38,448 bases of DNA from an uncultured Prochlorococcus sp. (GCF_902522795.1 NZ_CABYWZ010000015.1:1-38448), one strand, 5' to 3'. Numbered from the stretch's first letter, positions 1 through 9,774 are shown. The notes: a model not told the origin generated them from the letters alone. Translations and numbers: made by a program.

Positions 1-27
1 AGAATTATCGGAATCATTATTAGTCAT
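1..27 (-). CDS. ftsY: Probable FtsY start (partial, runs off the window)
   Basis: An ATG on the minus strand at 27-25 opens a frame of nine codons (MTNNDSDNS) that runs to the window edge without a stop. Nine residues cannot identify a protein. The name rests on context: in Prochlorococcus I remember ftsY, the signal recognition particle receptor GTPase, directly after nusB on the same strand, and an acidic, polar start fits FtsY of this group. No clear Shine-Dalgarno sequence precedes it, which is common in A/T-rich picocyanobacteria. It could instead be another gene or a chance frame. Confidence 0.45.
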
Positions 28-90
28 TATTAATAGTTCGTATTTATTAATTCTAAAATACTATTTATTTATATCAAATAATCATGATAA

Positions 91-708
91 TTAACTTGTT
101 TGTAATCTCCTTAAAACTCCATTAATAAATTTTCGTCCTTGTAGGTCACTATATTTATTAGCTAAACTAACAGCCTCATCGCAAGCAACAGCTACAGGAG
201 TGTTCAAAAAATTAATATCAACGTAAGCTAAACGCAAAATATCTCTATCAATTCTTGGTAATCTTTTTAATCTCCAGCCTTCCATCGCCTGATCAATATC
301 AGCATCAATACTTTTAAGGTTGTTAATTATATTACAAATCCTTTGATTTACATCCTCTCTAATGTCAATTTGACCACTAGAAACAATTAATTTTGGAAAG
401 TCTAGTGTTATTGAGAGTGTATTCATTACAGTTTCAATTTTTGTAAGAGATTTTTTTAACTTATCTCTGACATTTGAATATGAGGAATCAAAACCTTCTT
501 GCAATTCACTATCTAATATTTTTTGGGAAGCATTTTCTAAATCTGATTCGCAATTATCTAATTCTTCTCTGCAATGATTTATAAGAGAATCCAAAGCAGA
601 TTCGAAAATTTCTTCTATTTGAAATTTATTTACTTTTAAATCACCTTTATCTTTTATAAGGCCAAGAGAAATTAAAGATAATTCTCTGGAAAGGGATCTA
701 TTATGCAT
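91..708 (-). CDS. nusB: Transcription antitermination protein NusB
   Basis: NusB is an all-helical RNA-binding protein that joins NusE (ribosomal protein S10) on boxA RNA to keep RNA polymerase elongating through rRNA operons. The C-terminal half (residues about 135-205) carries the family signature: a run reading WRLKRLPRIDRDILRLAYVD, then a helix around DEAVSLANKYS and the closing KFINGVLRRL. At 205 aa it is longer than E. coli NusB (139 aa). The extra length is an N-terminal and central charged helical region, as in other cyanobacterial NusB proteins. The gene starts 3 nt after the stop of the upstream DUF502 gene, so the two are probably cotranscribed, and the probable ftsY follows. Identification is firm. 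Confidence 0.93.
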   Translation of the reverse strand: MHNRSLSRELSLISLGLIKDKGDLKVNKFQIEEIFESALDSLINHCREELDNCESDLENASQKILDSELQEGFDSSYSNVRDKLKKSLTKIETVMNTLSITLDFPKLIVSSGQIDIREDVNQRICNIINNLKSIDADIDQAMEGWRLKRLPRIDRDILRLAYVDINFLNTPVAVACDEAVSLANKYSDLQGRKFINGVLRRLQTS

Positions 709-711
709 TAA

Positions 712-1446
712 TTAAGAAGAAGTATTAGTGGAAGCTCGTAATTGAGAAAACAATTTTGAAAATGTTGGATTTGTAGTGTTATTTTTCTCATCTGGATTAA
801 CTATTCCAGCAGAAATTATTGTTCTAAAAGCATCTTCAACAGAAATATCCAAATCCTTAACAGTTGATTCAGGAACAAGTGTGTACCATCCAGTAGTTGG
901 GTTTGGTGCTGTAGGTATAAAAACACTAAGTAACTTTTCTTCCAAATCTGGCTGCAATGAAGGACCTACATCTCCAGTTACAAAGCCTACACTATATAAT
1001 CCCTCACGAGGATATTCAACTAAAACAACTCTTCTAAATCTATTAGATTTATTACTTAGAAAAGTTTCTAGCAACTGTTTAAGAGTTTTATAAACCGCTC
1101 CAGCTACTGGAATTTTTGATAGAGTACCTTCTCCAAATTCTAATAACCATCTTCCTACGAAATTTCTCGCCATTAAGCCTATAAGCAAAATAGCCAATAG
1201 AGGAACTGTTAAACCCAAGGTAAGATTAATTAAATCTTGTAATAAGGGATTTAAGTTAATAAAAGGATTTAATTGCTTGGGAACCGAAGTAACCAATGTT
1301 AAAACAAATTTACTAACTAATGATGACAGCCATATTGTTGTTGCTAAGGGTATTACAACTAACAAGCCCGCTATAAGATCGTTTTTTAGATCTTGTTGAA
1401 GCCTAGATCCTAGATTTGAATCTTGATTTTGATTAATTTCAACCAA
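712..1446 (-). CDS. DUF502 (COG2928) integral membrane protein
   Basis: A 244-aa membrane protein of the DUF502/COG2928 family, whose biochemical role is unsettled. Two hydrophobic segments (about residues 25-46 and 71-94) bracket a short loop. They are followed by the conserved soluble part with a KIPVAGAVYKTLKQLLETF stretch, a VVLVEYPREGLYSVGFVTG block and an FIPTAPNPTTGW motif, all typical of the family. The polar N terminus would lie on one side of the membrane and the large C-terminal domain beyond the second helix. It lies directly upstream of nusB and shares a divergent promoter region with queG. A homologous plant protein (COV) affects vascular patterning, which gives no clear bacterial role. 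Function is unknown. Confidence 0.85.
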   Translation of the reverse strand: MVEINQNQDSNLGSRLQQDLKNDLIAGLLVVIPLATTIWLSSLVSKFVLTLVTSVPKQLNPFINLNPLLQDLINLTLGLTVPLLAILLIGLMARNFVGRWLLEFGEGTLSKIPVAGAVYKTLKQLLETFLSNKSNRFRRVVLVEYPREGLYSVGFVTGDVGPSLQPDLEEKLLSVFIPTAPNPTTGWYTLVPESTVKDLDISVEDAFRTIISAGIVNPDEKNNTTNPTFSKLFSQLRASTNTSS

Positions 1447-1504
1447 AAGAGCGTTTCTAACTATATTAACTTTACTAATAATTTAACTGTTTTTACTAAG
1501 TTAG

Positions 1505-1527
1505 GATATATTTTTCTAAAATATATC
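1505..1527. repeat. Perfect 10-bp inverted repeat in the DUF502/queG divergent gap
   Basis: GATATATTTT at 1505-1514 and AAAATATATC at 1518-1527 are perfect inverted copies around a 3-nt spacer. The repeat lies 59 nt after the DUF502 start codon on the minus strand and 65 nt before the queG ATG. It could be a two-fold operator site or a transcript hairpin. The low G+C content means chance cannot be excluded. Confidence 0.5.
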
Positions 1528-1592
1528 TATTTTATTTAAAAGTTTATTCTCGAAAAATAACTTCTAAAAGAAATGTTATGCAAAATTAAGAA

Positions 1593-2549
1593 ATGATTGA
1601 TGCTATTCAAGACAAAAAAGAAATAAGTAGAAAATTAAAAGAAAGAGCTATTTTTGAAGGTTTTACAATTGCTGGAATAGCTTCAATACCTGGTAGTTCA
1701 CGCATAAAATTAAGGACTAATTCATTAGAAAGATGGTTATCAAATAACCACCATGCCGAAATGAAATGGATGGAAGCAGAAAAAAGAAAAAATATAGGCT
1801 CACTTTTTGAAGATGCAAAAAGTGTTTTAAGCGTTGGTTTTTCTTACATTAATTCAGAAAACAAAAACAATAATTTCCTCAAGGTAGCTAAATTTAGCCA
1901 AGGAGAGGATTATCATAAAGTGATTCACAAAAAATTAAAGAATATTGGTAAATGGATCAACCTAGAAATTCCTGATTGCAAATGGAAAATATGTGTTGAT
2001 ACTTCTCCACTTCTTGAAAAAGCATGGGCAGAAGAGTCAGGTATTGGTTGGATAGGTAAAAATAGTAATTTAATAAGCAAGAAAAATGGTTCTTGGTTTA
2101 CTTTGGGTTTTATGATCCTTACCAAAGATTTTGCGCCAGATAAACCTCATCAATCACTTTGCGGAAAATGTGATATTTGTATTGAACATTGTCCCACAAA
2201 GGCAATAGTAGAACCCTTTGTAATCCAGTCAGATCTATGTATTGCATATCATACAATAGAGAATAGAGATAAAAATATTCCGCATAAAGTAGAAAAAAAT
2301 TTAGACGGATGGGTTGCGGGATGTGATATTTGTCAAGATGTATGCCCTTGGAATAAGTCAGTGCCGTACAACAATAATTTTGAAACTACACCAAAAGAAT
2401 GGATTCAAAATCTTAGTATTGAGTCATTAAATTGGGACGATAAAACTTGGAAAGAAAATCTCAAAGGAACTACATTAAAAAGAATTAAACCATGGATGTG
2501 GAAAAGAAACATACAAGCAAATCTAAATAATAAAAAAACTAAAATATGA
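1593..2549 (+). CDS. queG: Epoxyqueuosine reductase QueG
   Basis: QueG reduces epoxyqueuosine to queuosine in the wobble position of GUN-anticodon tRNAs, using cobalamin and two [4Fe-4S] clusters. The first half carries the DUF1730 region with the CVDTSPLLEK motif; Asp136 corresponds to the general acid of QueG. Two ferredoxin-like motifs follow: C190-x2-C193-x2-C196-x3-C200 and C244-x2-C247-x3-C251 ending in CPWN. The protein is 318 aa. The ATG at 1593 is used because a nearer upstream in-frame ATG at 1578 runs into a stop at once. The stop overlaps the next start by 4 nt (ATGA), suggesting translational coupling to the TPR gene. The oxygen-sensitive clusters and B12 need make it a costly enzyme to keep in a streamlined genome. 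Confidence 0.95.
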   Translation: MIDAIQDKKEISRKLKERAIFEGFTIAGIASIPGSSRIKLRTNSLERWLSNNHHAEMKWMEAEKRKNIGSLFEDAKSVLSVGFSYINSENKNNNFLKVAKFSQGEDYHKVIHKKLKNIGKWINLEIPDCKWKICVDTSPLLEKAWAEESGIGWIGKNSNLISKKNGSWFTLGFMILTKDFAPDKPHQSLCGKCDICIEHCPTKAIVEPFVIQSDLCIAYHTIENRDKNIPHKVEKNLDGWVAGCDICQDVCPWNKSVPYNNNFETTPKEWIQNLSIESLNWDDKTWKENLKGTTLKRIKPWMWKRNIQANLNNKKTKI

Positions 2550-3409
2550 AAAAGTTTTTAAAACAAATAATCTGGATCTTATTTATCAGTTTATACTTGC
2601 TTCAAATAGAAAAAGTTAAAGCAATAGTTCCTTATTATTATTTCCCAACAATAAAAAGTTTAAAAAAGCAAAGTTTATTTATTGGCAAAAATGCATATCA
2701 ACTAATCTATTTTGGACAATATGAAGACAGTCTTAACTTAGCCAAATTAGCTGTAAAAATAAATCCAAAAGATGAAAAACTATGGTTAATTTTGGCTGAA
2801 ACACAAATAGCTACCAAAAAATACAAAAAAGCATTAAATTCTTTAAATAAAGCAGAGCAGATTAATCCTAATAATAGCGAAATATATTTTGCTAGAAGTA
2901 ATATTTACTTAAAAATTTCCCAACAAAAAGAGGCAAAGAGTGCTTTAGAAAAAGGAATATTGATAGAACCAAATAACCATAAAGCAATTTTTCAATTAGG
3001 AAATATTTTTCTAATGGAAAAAAATTACTTAGGAGCTATCAAATTGTTTGATAAATCTATAAAAATTAAACCTGATTTCTGGCAAGCAATCAATAATAAA
3101 GGTTTAGCTTATTTCGAGAAAGACAATATAAATGTATCAATCAAACTTTTTGAAAGTGCAATTTCAATTCAGGAAAATGCTGAACCATTACTAGGACTAG
3201 CCTCATGTGTAAGAATTAATGATACTGAATTAGCAATTCAGCTAGCAAAAAAAGCTTTGGCTAAAGATCCCAAATATGTCAATTATGATTATAGAAAAGA
3301 ACAGTTATGGGGAGAAAAATTACAATCCTCAACAGAAATTCTTTTACAAAATAAACAACTTAAACAAGATGTAATACTTGCAAAATCCAAAATAATAGAA
3401 TCATCTTAA
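2546..3409 (+). CDS. Exported or membrane-anchored TPR protein
   Basis: The 287-aa protein begins with a lysine start and a hydrophobic segment (about residues 6-24), probably a signal peptide or anchor. Four or more tetratricopeptide repeats follow from about residue 50 to 230. They are visible as recurring patterns such as INPKDEKLWLILAETQIATK, INPNNSEIYFARSNIYLK, IEPNNHKAIFQLGNIFL and IKPDFWQAINNKGLAYFE. TPR arrays are protein-binding scaffolds, so a partner outside the cytoplasm is likely, but none can be named. The start overlaps the queG stop by 4 nt. The region is rich in lysine and asparagine, as the base composition predicts. No catalytic motif is visible. Confidence 0.85.
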   Translation: MKKFLKQIIWILFISLYLLQIEKVKAIVPYYYFPTIKSLKKQSLFIGKNAYQLIYFGQYEDSLNLAKLAVKINPKDEKLWLILAETQIATKKYKKALNSLNKAEQINPNNSEIYFARSNIYLKISQQKEAKSALEKGILIEPNNHKAIFQLGNIFLMEKNYLGAIKLFDKSIKIKPDFWQAINNKGLAYFEKDNINVSIKLFESAISIQENAEPLLGLASCVRINDTELAIQLAKKALAKDPKYVNYDYRKEQLWGEKLQSSTEILLQNKQLKQDVILAKSKIIESS

Positions 3410-3485
3410 TTTTCAATACTGGTAAATATTGTTTTACCTATTAGTCTTAATTTAGTTATCAAGAATTTTTCAATTTTGCGCTCCA

Positions 3486-5927
3486 ATGGATAAGAACAAA
3501 TTCACTTCTATCTCACTCCAAGAAGAAATGCAGCGTTCTTATCTAGAATATGCAATGAGTGTAATAGTTGGACGTGCTCTTCCTGACGCAAGAGATGGTC
3601 TTAAGCCTGTACAGAGAAGAATACTATTTGCTATGTACGAATTAGGTTTGACGCCTGATAGACCCTTTAGAAAGTGCGCAAGAGTTGTCGGAGATGTACT
3701 TGGCAAGTACCATCCTCACGGAGATCAAGCAGTATATGATGCGCTAGTTAGGCTAGTGCAAAATTTTTCAACAAAATATCCAACTCTAGACGGTCATGGA
3801 AATTTTGGGTCAGTAGATAATGATCCACCAGCAGCAATGAGATACACTGAAACAAGATTAGCGCCAATTGCACACAAAGGTTTTCTTGAAGAAATTGGAT
3901 CAGATACAGTAAATTTTTCAAATAACTTTGATGGCTCACAAAAAGAACCTGATGTTCTCCCAGCCCAACTTCCATTTTTATTATTGAATGGATCATCAGG
4001 AATTGCAGTTGGGATGGCAACAAATATTCCTCCTCACAACCTAGGCGAAATTGTAGATGGTTTAGTTGCTTTAATAAAAAATAAAGATATAAGCAATAAA
4101 AAACTTTCTAATATTATAAAAGGTCCTGATTTTCCTACAGGCGGGGAGTTAATTAATAATGAAGCAATAGATGAACTTTACGAAACGGGAAAAGGATCAA
4201 TAACAATTAGAGGCGTCATAAATAAAGAAGAAATAAATCTAGGAAAAGGGAAACATAAAAAAAATGCATTGATTATTACTGAACTTCCTTATCAAATAAG
4301 TAAAGCAGGTTGGATTGAAAAATTAGCAGAGCTTGTTAATACAAACAAAGTCAATGGAATATCGGATATTAGGGATGAAAGTGATAGAGATGGCATGAGA
4401 ATTGTCATAGAACTAAAAAAAGACTCTAATCCTGAACTTATAATTTCTAACTTATATAAAAAAACAACTCTCCAAACCAACTTTGGTGCAATATTTTTAG
4501 CTTTAGTTAAAGGTAAGCCAATACAGTTAAACTTAAAACAATATCTTAACTTTTTTCTCGAATTTCGAGAAAAAACCATCAGAAAAAGAACTAGTTATTT
4601 TCTTAAAAACACTCTTGAAAAACTTGAAATATTAGAGGGTTTATCTAAAGCAACAAAAGATATAAAAAAAGTCATCGAAATTATTGAAAGCTCAGAAAAT
4701 TCTGCAGAAGCCAAATCAAAATTGATTGATAATTTTTTCTTAAGTGAAAAACAAGCAAATTCAGTTTTGGATATGCCACTAAAAAAATTAACAAATCTTG
4801 AAAGAAAAGAAATAGATAATGATATAAAAAATTTGCAAGAAAAAAAGAATCATCTTCAAAAATTATTGAACGAAAGAAACTTATTACTTGAGGTGCTAGT
4901 AGATGAATTCTTATTATTAAAGAAAAAATTTAATGTCAAAAGAAAAACAAAACTTCTTAAAAATATAGATCAAAATGAAGAATTAGAAACAATTAATAAT
5001 CAGATATTAGAAGAATTTATAAATAAAAAAACTAAATTACTGATAGACAACAGAATGTATTTAAGGAAAATTATTTTTAATAATTATAAAAAATCTTTTG
5101 AAGGAATAAACAAAATTATAGATAATAAAAATCTTCAAAAATTCATATGTAATGTTGATAAAAATTTAAAATTAATTGGAATCACGTATACCGGAAAAGT
5201 TTTTCACTTAGATTGGGAGTCAAATATTAATAATGACCATAAATTAGATAATAAAAGCCTTGGAAATATTAATCCAAATGAAATAATAAATTTCCATTCA
5301 ATTAAAAAAGAAATTAAAAACTACTTATGTATTTTGAATTCTGATGGAAGATTTAAAAAGGTTTTATTTGATAAGGATATGATTAACAGTAATAGATCTT
5401 TCGCAATTACAAAATTAAAAAATAATACAAAAATAATCGATTCATTTATTTCTAATGAAGAAAAAAATTTAATAATATTAACCACAATAGGAAGAATTTT
5501 TAAATTTAATTTATCTGATGAATTTTTGACTCCAACTACTAAACAATCCCAGGGATTAATACTTGTAAAACTTTTGCCAACTGAAAGGATTGCCTCTTGT
5601 TGCCCATATCAAAATGGAGACAATATTTATTTAGTTTCTAAAAAAGGGAAAATCTTTTGCATAAATACAGATGAAATTTATTGCGCTAATGAATGCAGTT
5701 TAGGATACTTAAATGAAAGAACCCAACTTAAAAACGATTCCTTCCTAAAAGTCTTACCAAGTAACCATTACCTAGATATTGAGACTAATAAAAATAAATC
5801 TGTTAGGTTAAACTTTGATAAATTAAATTTTAAATCTAATAAAACAAATTTTTTAATTGACTTAATAAATTTAGAAACAGGTGAGTATCTTGAAAATTGT
5901 TTCCGACTGAAAAATTTTCTTGACTAA
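3486..5927 (+). CDS. Type IIA topoisomerase subunit A (GyrA/ParC-like paralog)
   Basis: The A subunit breaks and rejoins DNA in type IIA topoisomerases. The N-terminal breakage domain is classical: the [20 protein letters not shown] block, the winged-helix region near residues 70-85, and catalytic Tyr120 in AAMRYTETR. Position 81, matching E. coli GyrA Ser83, is Gln. A tower and coiled-coil region spans about 330-510. The C-terminal domain (about 520-813) has degenerate beta-pinwheel blades (for example [15 protein letters not shown] and [14 protein letters not shown]). No GyrA box (Q[RK]RGG[RK]G) is visible where one is expected. Cyanobacteria often carry two GyrA/ParC paralogs; I believe this is the more ParC-like one. 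The B subunit is not in the window. The 3' end overlaps purF by 4 bp, tail to tail. Confidence 0.9.
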   Translation: MDKNKFTSISLQEEMQRSYLEYAMSVIVGRALPDARDGLKPVQRRILFAMYELGLTPDRPFRKCARVVGDVLGKYHPHGDQAVYDALVRLVQNFSTKYPTLDGHGNFGSVDNDPPAAMRYTETRLAPIAHKGFLEEIGSDTVNFSNNFDGSQKEPDVLPAQLPFLLLNGSSGIAVGMATNIPPHNLGEIVDGLVALIKNKDISNKKLSNIIKGPDFPTGGELINNEAIDELYETGKGSITIRGVINKEEINLGKGKHKKNALIITELPYQISKAGWIEKLAELVNTNKVNGISDIRDESDRDGMRIVIELKKDSNPELIISNLYKKTTLQTNFGAIFLALVKGKPIQLNLKQYLNFFLEFREKTIRKRTSYFLKNTLEKLEILEGLSKATKDIKKVIEIIESSENSAEAKSKLIDNFFLSEKQANSVLDMPLKKLTNLERKEIDNDIKNLQEKKNHLQKLLNERNLLLEVLVDEFLLLKKKFNVKRKTKLLKNIDQNEELETINNQILEEFINKKTKLLIDNRMYLRKIIFNNYKKSFEGINKIIDNKNLQKFICNVDKNLKLIGITYTGKVFHLDWESNINNDHKLDNKSLGNINPNEIINFHSIKKEIKNYLCILNSDGRFKKVLFDKDMINSNRSFAITKLKNNTKIIDSFISNEEKNLIILTTIGRIFKFNLSDEFLTPTTKQSQGLILVKLLPTERIASCCPYQNGDNIYLVSKKGKIFCINTDEIYCANECSLGYLNERTQLKNDSFLKVLPSNHYLDIETNKNKSVRLNFDKLNFKSNKTNFLIDLINLETGEYLENCFRLKNFLD
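4551..4575. repeat. Perfect 12-bp inverted repeat inside the gyrA/parC-like gene
   Basis: TTTTTTCTCGAA (4551-4562) and TTCGAGAAAAAA (4564-4575) form perfect arms around one base. The stretch encodes the FFLEFREK segment of the breakage domain, whose protein sequence is conserved, so the symmetry may be a by-product of coding. Confidence 0.6.
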
Positions 5928-7384
5928 GATTTATATTCATTTTCAACCCAATTTAAGTATTCTTGATTTACTGTTCCTGTTACGTAGGAACCAGTAAAGC
6001 AACTCATCTCCAAATCTGTTATGTGAGAATCAGCTATTATAGATTTACGCAAACTTGCAACACTTTGATAAACAAGACTGTCAATTTCAAGTTGATCAGC
6101 AATTTCACTTATTGTTCTATCGTGTGCAATTAATTCATCTCTATTAGGCATATTAATTCCATAAACGTGAGGATAACGAACAGGAGGAGCTGCAGATGTA
6201 AAAAAAACTTTATTTGCTCCTGCATCTTTAGCCATCTGTACAATTTCTTTTGAAGTAGTACCTCTTACTATCGAGTCATCAACAATTAATACATTTTTAT
6301 TTTTAAACTCTGCACTCATGGCATTTAATTTTTGTCTAACAGATTTCTTTCGTTTCTGCTGACCAGGCATTATAAATGTTCTACCAACATATCTATTTTT
6401 AAAAAAACCTTCCCTATATTCTATTCCTAACTGTCTTGCAACTTGCATTGCCGCAGGTCGAGAAGAATCTGGAATAGGCATAACTACATCTACATCTCCG
6501 GAATTGATTGTTTCTTTTATTGTTTCTGCTAAATAATCTCCCATCTTTAAACGAGCTTTATATACCGAAATTCCATTCATAATTGAATCTGGCCTAGCTA
6601 AATAGACATATTCAAACGCACAGGGAAATAACATTGGATTTTCGGCACATTGCTTAGAAAAAAACTCCCCATTAAGATTTATAAAAACAGCTTCCCCAGG
6701 GTCTACATCTCTTACTACTTGATAATCGTTATTCTCAAGCACAAGAGATTCGCTAGCAACCATCCACTCTTCTTTTTTTGTAGTTAAGGAAATTCTTTTG
6801 CCAATAACTAAAGGCCTAATTCCGAAAGGATCTCTGAATGCTAATAAACCATGTCCTGAGATTAATGCAATTGAAGCATATGATCCCTGAATTCTTTTAT
6901 GTAATGATTTAACCGCATTAAAAATAATATCAGGTTCTAATTCTTGATTATGAATTTGTTCTTGTAATTCTGTTGCAAATACATTTAACAACATTTCGGT
7001 ATCACTTGAAGAATTTGTATGCCGCTTGTCAACATTAAATAATTGCTTTTCTAAATCTCTGGTATTCGTCAAATTTCCATTATGTATCAAAACAATTCCA
7101 TAAGGAGCGTTAACGTAAAAGGGCTGTGCTTCCTCTACACTTTCTGCAGATCCCTTTGTTGCATACCTAACATGACCCAATCCAATTTTGCCGATTAAAT
7201 TCCTCATATCTCTGGTTCTATAAGCAGTATTAACTTGACCTTTAGCCTTATGTATATGAAAAATAGTATTTTCCATTGTTGCTATACCTGTTGAGTCTTG
7301 ACCTCTATGCTGCAATAGCAAAAGACTATCGTAAATTTGTTGATTTACATCATTTGAAGAAACGATTCCTACTATTCCGCACAT
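5924..7384 (-). CDS. purF: Amidophosphoribosyltransferase PurF
   Basis: PurF makes 5-phosphoribosylamine from PRPP and glutamine, the first committed purine step. The MCGIVGI start places the nucleophile Cys2 at the mature N terminus. The Ntn glutaminase domain covers about residues 2-250. The phosphoribosyltransferase domain carries the PRPP loop [12 protein letters not shown] at 366-377. The protein resembles the E. coli type (486 versus 505 aa). Where B. subtilis PurF has its later Fe-S ligands, this one has His406 in YPHVYGI and a lone Cys462 in MSCFTG, so no [4Fe-4S] cluster is expected. It lies 47 nt after purL on the same strand, forming a purine pair downstream of dnaN. The end overlaps the opposing gyrA/parC-like gene by 4 bp. 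Confidence 0.96.
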   Translation of the reverse strand: MCGIVGIVSSNDVNQQIYDSLLLLQHRGQDSTGIATMENTIFHIHKAKGQVNTAYRTRDMRNLIGKIGLGHVRYATKGSAESVEEAQPFYVNAPYGIVLIHNGNLTNTRDLEKQLFNVDKRHTNSSSDTEMLLNVFATELQEQIHNQELEPDIIFNAVKSLHKRIQGSYASIALISGHGLLAFRDPFGIRPLVIGKRISLTTKKEEWMVASESLVLENNDYQVVRDVDPGEAVFINLNGEFFSKQCAENPMLFPCAFEYVYLARPDSIMNGISVYKARLKMGDYLAETIKETINSGDVDVVMPIPDSSRPAAMQVARQLGIEYREGFFKNRYVGRTFIMPGQQKRKKSVRQKLNAMSAEFKNKNVLIVDDSIVRGTTSKEIVQMAKDAGANKVFFTSAAPPVRYPHVYGINMPNRDELIAHDRTISEIADQLEIDSLVYQSVASLRKSIIADSHITDLEMSCFTGSYVTGTVNQEYLNWVENEYKS

Positions 7385-7431
7385 AACTTAATATCTTAAA
7401 ATGATTAATAGTTGAGAAATGTTTTTCATAT

Positions 7432-9771
7432 TTAAAAGTAATCTGAAATACTATTATTAAATTTTTCGGTTAATTCCTCAACCCTAATATTGCAAATATT
7501 TTCTTCGTTGATTTTTATCTTCAACGTATCTAGTGATACGTATCCGATTTTTTTTACATAAACACTTGATGGGAAATTTATTTGATTTTGTTTTAAATAA
7601 TTAAACCATTCATTTTCTTTCCTGTTATTGATTGAAAAAATAATTCTTGACCCGCCTTCGGCAAACAATAAATTATCAAATCTATTTAAATCTTTCTCTA
7701 ATTCTATAGTTGCACCCATTTCGGACAAAATACAAGACTCTGCTAAAGCTATAGCTAAGCCTCCGTCGCTTATATCGTGAGAAGAAACTACAAGACTGTT
7801 TAAAATCGCATTTCTTAAAAAACTCTGGCAAAACTTCTCATCCAACAAATCTATTTTTGGAGGCCGACCTGTAATTTCTCCATGAAAATATTCTAGATAA
7901 GAACTAGCTGCAATTTTTATTTCTGATTTAGAAGAACCAATTAACCAAATTTGATCTTCAATATTTTTCCATTCACTACTTATAGCTTTTTCGACATTAT
8001 CTATCTTTCCAACCATTCCAATAACAGGAGTAGGATTAATAGGAGTAATTAGATTATCTTTATTTTTAGATTCATTATATAAAGAAACATTACCTCCTGT
8101 AACAGGAGTTTCTAAAGCTTTACAGGCTTCAGCAATTCCATTACATGAAGATGAAAGTTGCCAATATCCTATTTCATTCTCTGGAGAAGAAAAATTTAAA
8201 TTATTTGTAATTGCAACTGGTTCAGCACCAACACAACTAACATTTCTAGCAGACTCTGCAACAGCAGCGATAGATCCTCTAAAAGGATCAAGCGCAACCC
8301 ATCTACTATTGCAATCAACTGAAGCAGCGACACCAGAAAATACTTTGCTTTTATTTTTTTTATTTTGTTCCCTTAGTCTTACTACGGCTGCATCTGATTT
8401 TCCAGGTTTAAAAACTGTATTAGCCTGAACTTGAGAGTCATATTGTTTATAAATCCATCGTTTAGAAGCTATTGAAGGATTAGAGAGTAGTTTTAAAATT
8501 ATTTCTGAAAAAGAAAAATTCTTATTTTCCTTCAATGAAAATATTTTTTGGTCATAAATTTCTGGTAAATCATTTTCTTTCCATTCCCATTTATTTAAAA
8601 GATCATCGGGTGGGTTATTAATCACATTATGAAAATTGACAGGAGTATCATCAGATAGGGCAGAAGTAGGTATTTGGGCCACAATTTTACCTTTATGAGA
8701 AATAATTACTTCATTAGTTCCTATCACTTCACCAATTACACTGGCATATAATCCCCATTTATTAAATTTTTCAATAAGATTATTAATTTTTTCTTCTTTA
8801 ACGACAAACAACATTCTTTCTTGGGATTCAGATAATAAATACTGGTATGAGGACATATCATCTTCTCTAGAAGGGACTAAATCTAAATCGATAGATATCC
8901 CTAAATTTCCATTTGCGGCCATTTCTGCGCTACTGCATGTTAAACCTGCAGCACCCATATCTTGAGCTGCAATTACATCCCCTGTCTTGAAAGCATCTAA
9001 ACAAGCTTCAATAAGACTTTTCTCAACAAATGGATCACCTACCTGAACAGCAGGTCTATCATCCAATGAAGTTGTAGTTAATTCTGAACTAGCAAAACTA
9101 GCACCACCAACACCATCTCTACCAGTTGTATTACCAACATATAAAACTGGTGATCCTACATTTTTAGCTCCAGAACAAACGATTTCCTCAGTCTCTAAAA
9201 GTCCTAAAGCCATAACATTCACTAGAGGATTTCCAGAGTAACTATCATCGAAATCAATTTCACCTCCAACAGTCGGCACACCTACGCAATTCCCATAATG
9301 TGAAATACCGGATACAACTCCTCGTAGTAAATCAACATTTGATGATTTATCAAGGTTACCGAATCTCAATGAATTCAAGACTGCAATTGGCCTAGCACCC
9401 ATTGTGAATATATCTCTTAAAATTCCTCCTACACCTGTTGCTGCTCCTTGAAAAGGTTCAATAGCTGAAGGATGATTATGACTTTCTATTTTAAAAACAA
9501 GTTTTTGATTATTTCCAACATCAATAACGCCAGCATTTTCTCCAGGTCCAACTAAAACATTTTTACCTTTAGTGGGAAACTTAGATAGTAAAGGTTTTGA
9601 ATTTCTATAACAACAATGTTCGGACCACATAACTCCAAACATGCCTAATTCCGTTCTGTTAGGTTTTCTCTTTAATCTTTTGCAAATTTCTTCGTAATCT
9701 TTAAGTGTTAAATTTTCAACTTGAAGTGCTTCATTAAGATCATATAGATCATTATTTTCTTGATTTATCAT
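7432..9771 (-). CDS. purL: Phosphoribosylformylglycinamidine synthase subunit PurL
   Basis: PurL is the ATP-dependent synthetase subunit that converts FGAR to FGAM with ammonia delivered by PurQ. The 779-aa length marks the small, multi-subunit form, which needs separate PurS and PurQ; neither is in this window. Visible motifs include WSEHCCYRNSKPLL with the conserved His52 near the N terminus, KIESHNHPSAIEPFQGAATG, the GRDGVGGASFAS and DMGAAGL blocks, and a second AIRS-like half with VTGGNVSLYNE and SSHDISDGGLA. The gene starts 3 nt after the PRC-barrel gene ends and is followed by purF, so dnaN, the PRC-barrel gene, purL and purF form a probable leftward transcription unit. Identification is firm. 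Confidence 0.96.
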   Translation of the reverse strand: MINQENNDLYDLNEALQVENLTLKDYEEICKRLKRKPNRTELGMFGVMWSEHCCYRNSKPLLSKFPTKGKNVLVGPGENAGVIDVGNNQKLVFKIESHNHPSAIEPFQGAATGVGGILRDIFTMGARPIAVLNSLRFGNLDKSSNVDLLRGVVSGISHYGNCVGVPTVGGEIDFDDSYSGNPLVNVMALGLLETEEIVCSGAKNVGSPVLYVGNTTGRDGVGGASFASSELTTTSLDDRPAVQVGDPFVEKSLIEACLDAFKTGDVIAAQDMGAAGLTCSSAEMAANGNLGISIDLDLVPSREDDMSSYQYLLSESQERMLFVVKEEKINNLIEKFNKWGLYASVIGEVIGTNEVIISHKGKIVAQIPTSALSDDTPVNFHNVINNPPDDLLNKWEWKENDLPEIYDQKIFSLKENKNFSFSEIILKLLSNPSIASKRWIYKQYDSQVQANTVFKPGKSDAAVVRLREQNKKNKSKVFSGVAASVDCNSRWVALDPFRGSIAAVAESARNVSCVGAEPVAITNNLNFSSPENEIGYWQLSSSCNGIAEACKALETPVTGGNVSLYNESKNKDNLITPINPTPVIGMVGKIDNVEKAISSEWKNIEDQIWLIGSSKSEIKIAASSYLEYFHGEITGRPPKIDLLDEKFCQSFLRNAILNSLVVSSHDISDGGLAIALAESCILSEMGATIELEKDLNRFDNLLFAEGGSRIIFSINNRKENEWFNYLKQNQINFPSSVYVKKIGYVSLDTLKIKINEENICNIRVEELTEKFNNSISDYF

Positions 9772-9774
9772 TAT

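Noticed and set aside
776..1093. A 105-codon plus-strand frame inside the DUF502 gene
   Set aside because: The opposite strand encodes the conserved DUF502 domain over the same bases; the frame is a shadow.
3421..3438. GGTAAA-6-TTTACC hairpin between the TPR gene and the gyrA/parC-like gene, considered as a terminator
   Set aside because: The stem has only six pairs, mostly A-T, and no T run follows it.
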